Origin: Ruminococcus sp. FC2018 | GTDB taxonomy: Bacteria; Bacillota; Clostridia; Oscillospirales; Ruminococcaceae | DNA: 34,978 nt | Direction: 5' to 3' | NCBI RefSeq assembly: GCF_000621805.1 | Contig: NZ_JHXH01000020.1 | Coordinates: 1 to 34,978 of the forward strand | Shown here: piece after piece, positions 33,627 to 34,978 of the stretch | Layout of the letters: the number at the start of each line of letters is the position of its first letter | Position numbering within the stretch: the stretch's first letter is position 1 | The notes under the pieces: generated by a model | Seen by the model: the letters and a program-made list of their open reading frames with translations, nothing else | What the model was told of the DNA's origin: nothing | Database searches by the model: none | Translations under genes and position numbers: made by a program

Positions 33627-34625
33627 ATGAAAACAAAAATAATCAACGGACAGAGCATTCCTAATATGCCGTGGCAGGACAGACCACAGGACTGCACAGA
33701 CGTGGTGTGGAGATACGATAAAAACCCGGTGATAAAGCGTGATGCCATAAGCTGCGCCAACTCGATATTCAATTCTGCGGTGGTGCCCTTTGAAGGTGGC
33801 TTTGCAGGGGTGTTCCGGGTGGACGACAAGCGCCGTGCCATGGAGCTTCACGCAGGCTTCTCAGATGACGGCATCAACTGGAAAATAAACGAGGAGCGCA
33901 TCGAGTTTGTCCAGCAGGACCCCTCCACAGCCGAGGCAAACAAGTGGCTCTACGGCTATGACCCCAGAGTGTGCTTTATTGAGGACAGATACTGGGTGAG
34001 CTGGTGCAACGCATACAACGCCCAGCCAACTATCGGTATCGCTTACACCTACGATTTCAGGACCTTTACCCAGTGCGAGAACGCCTTTTTGCCCTTTAAC
34101 CGCAACGGTGTGCTGTTCCCCAGAAAGATAAACGGCAAGTACGTTATGCTTTCCCGACCCTCCGATTCGGGACACACTCCTTTCGGCGACATCTATCTCT
34201 CCCAGTCCCCCGATATGAAATACTGGGGTGAGCACCGCCACGTTATGTCCCCACTTATGCCCTGGGAATCCAAAAAGATAGGCGCAGGTCCTATCCCCAT
34301 TGAAACAAGCGAGGGCTGGCTTTGCTTCTATCACGGTGTGCTTGAATCCTGCAACGGCTTTGTGTACAGCTTCTCTGCCTGTATTCTGGATACTGAGCAG
34401 CCGTGGAAGGTAAAATACCGCTGTGAAGAATATCTTATCAACCCACGTGAGATATATGAGTGTGTTGGCGACGTACAGAACGTGACCTTCCCCTGCGCAG
34501 CTCTTTGCGATGCGGACACAGGAAGAATAGCTATCTATTATGGCTGCGCCGATACGGTGGTAGGGCTTTGCTTCACCACTGTGGACCGAGTGGTTGACTA
34601 CGTTAAGGAGCACTCGTCCATATAA
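33627..34625 (+). CDS. GH130 beta-1,4-mannoside/mannooligosaccharide phosphorylase
   Basis: The 332-residue GH130 enzyme has a five-bladed propeller and no signal peptide, so it acts in the cytoplasm. The catalytic aspartate is in [11 protein letters not shown] (D112). Substrate and phosphate site motifs include [33 protein letters not shown] and [13 protein letters not shown]. The sequence resembles GH130 subfamily 2, whose Ruminococcus albus members phosphorolyse beta-1,4-mannooligosaccharides to mannose-1-phosphate. ATG 33627 has AAGGAGG 9 nt upstream; an upstream start at 33570 would run through the terminator. No transporter, epimerase or mannanase is adjacent. An IS copy begins 44 bp after its stop. 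Confidence 0.9.
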   Translation: MKTKIINGQSIPNMPWQDRPQDCTDVVWRYDKNPVIKRDAISCANSIFNSAVVPFEGGFAGVFRVDDKRRAMELHAGFSDDGINWKINEERIEFVQQDPSTAEANKWLYGYDPRVCFIEDRYWVSWCNAYNAQPTIGIAYTYDFRTFTQCENAFLPFNRNGVLFPRKINGKYVMLSRPSDSGHTPFGDIYLSQSPDMKYWGEHRHVMSPLMPWESKKIGAGPIPIETSEGWLCFYHGVLESCNGFVYSFSACILDTEQPWKVKYRCEEYLINPREIYECVGDVQNVTFPCAALCDADTGRIAIYYGCADTVVGLCFTTVDRVVDYVKEHSSI

Positions 34626-34669
34626 GCTTTATCCAATACAGCACAAAAAAAGACCACCCGGATCTGAAC

Positions 34670-34978
34670 TGACCCCAAAAAGTTAGACAAACTTTTTAAA
34701 GAAAAAATATGCAAAGCGACTAAGAGAGATCTTGGTCGCTTTTGTTATGCGGCATTGAGCCTGTATTCAACAGGTGACATACCATCAAGCTTAAGCTTGA
34801 TGCGCTTTGTGTTGTACCACTCTATGTAAGCGTGAAGCTCGGATATGAAGTGTTCTATTGATGTGAATTCTTGTAAATACAGCAATTCTGTCTTGAGTAA
34901 TCCGAAGAAGTTTTCTGCACAGGCATTATCAAGACAGTTGCCTTTTCGTGACATACTCTGTCTTATGCCTTTATCTTT
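34670..34978 (-). mobile_element. IS3-family insertion sequence, right copy (partial, 3' end)
   Basis: The downstream part of an IS3-family element is transcribed leftwards and cut by the window edge. The end at 34670 (TGACCCC, then GTTAGACAA) mirrors the end of the left copy at 326. Flanking bases differ (AAC before 34670, TTT after 326), so the two pieces do not share a target duplication. Confidence 0.8.
34745..34978 (-). CDS. IS3-family transposase OrfB (DDE integrase), C-terminal part
   Basis: The last 77 codons of an OrfB frame open through the window edge. The segment [19 protein letters not shown] includes the catalytic glutamate ([11 protein letters not shown]) of the DDE integrase core, and [19 protein letters not shown] is the usual C-terminal end. 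It is incomplete because the rest lies right of the window. Confidence 0.9.
   Translation of the reverse strand, partial: KDKGIRQSMSRKGNCLDNACAENFFGLLKTELLYLQEFTSIEHFISELHAYIEWYNTKRIKLKLDGMSPVEYRLNAA

Overview
The window looks like the replication-origin neighbourhood of a Gram-positive anaerobe of the Ruminococcus type (Oscillospiraceae/Clostridia). The grounds are the Firmicutes order rpmH-dnaA-dnaN-yaaA-recF-remB-gyrB-gyrA with jag, yidC, yidD and rnpA on the other arm, spore-cortex genes yabP/yabQ next to divIC, and a GH130 mannoside phosphorylase of a kind known from Ruminococcus albus. This assignment comes from gene content and protein sequence only.

Layout. Every host gene left of about 13.0 kb is on the minus strand and every host gene right of 13.5 kb is on the plus strand, as expected for transcription away from a bidirectional origin. 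Two AT-rich spacers lie at the switch: rpmH-dnaA (13007-13545) and dnaA-dnaN (14902-15457). The second holds four exact copies of the 9-mer TTTTCAACA, which is one base class away from known DnaA boxes. DnaA itself has unusual residues at its DNA-reading positions.

Left arm, from the origin outwards: rpmH, rnpA, yidD, yidC (with a large extracytoplasmic insert and a low-complexity tail) and jag, closed by a strong terminator. A new promoter at 9276-9304 then reads an operon-like run: purine nucleoside phosphorylase, class I fumarase alpha subunit (no beta subunit seen), two bacterial-PH-domain membrane proteins, cheA, cheW, methylthioribose-1-phosphate isomerase and an adenosine-type deaminase. 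The deaminase, phosphorylase and isomerase form a plausible route for salvage of methylthioadenosine or 5'-deoxyadenosine, with chemotaxis genes placed between them.

Right arm: dnaA, dnaN, yaaA, recF, remB, gyrB, a two-TM protein, gyrA, a broken CoA-dehydratase activase fragment, a Nif3-like protein, rqcH, serC, serA, a small membrane protein, yabP-yabQ (behind a sigma-E-like promoter), divIC, an S1-domain protein, a DUF4321 protein, a lipoprotein and the GH130 phosphorylase. Both gyrase subunits appear to start at TTG.

The most unusual non-coding content is a family of four long, near-palindromic intergenic elements (18206-18416, 20502-20667, 25178-25336, 25362-25631). They share arm sequences but have different palindromic cores. 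A separate block of tandem hairpins lies between serC and serA. Both window edges lie inside an IS3-family insertion sequence in the same orientation, which suggests that the sequence ends at repeated IS copies.
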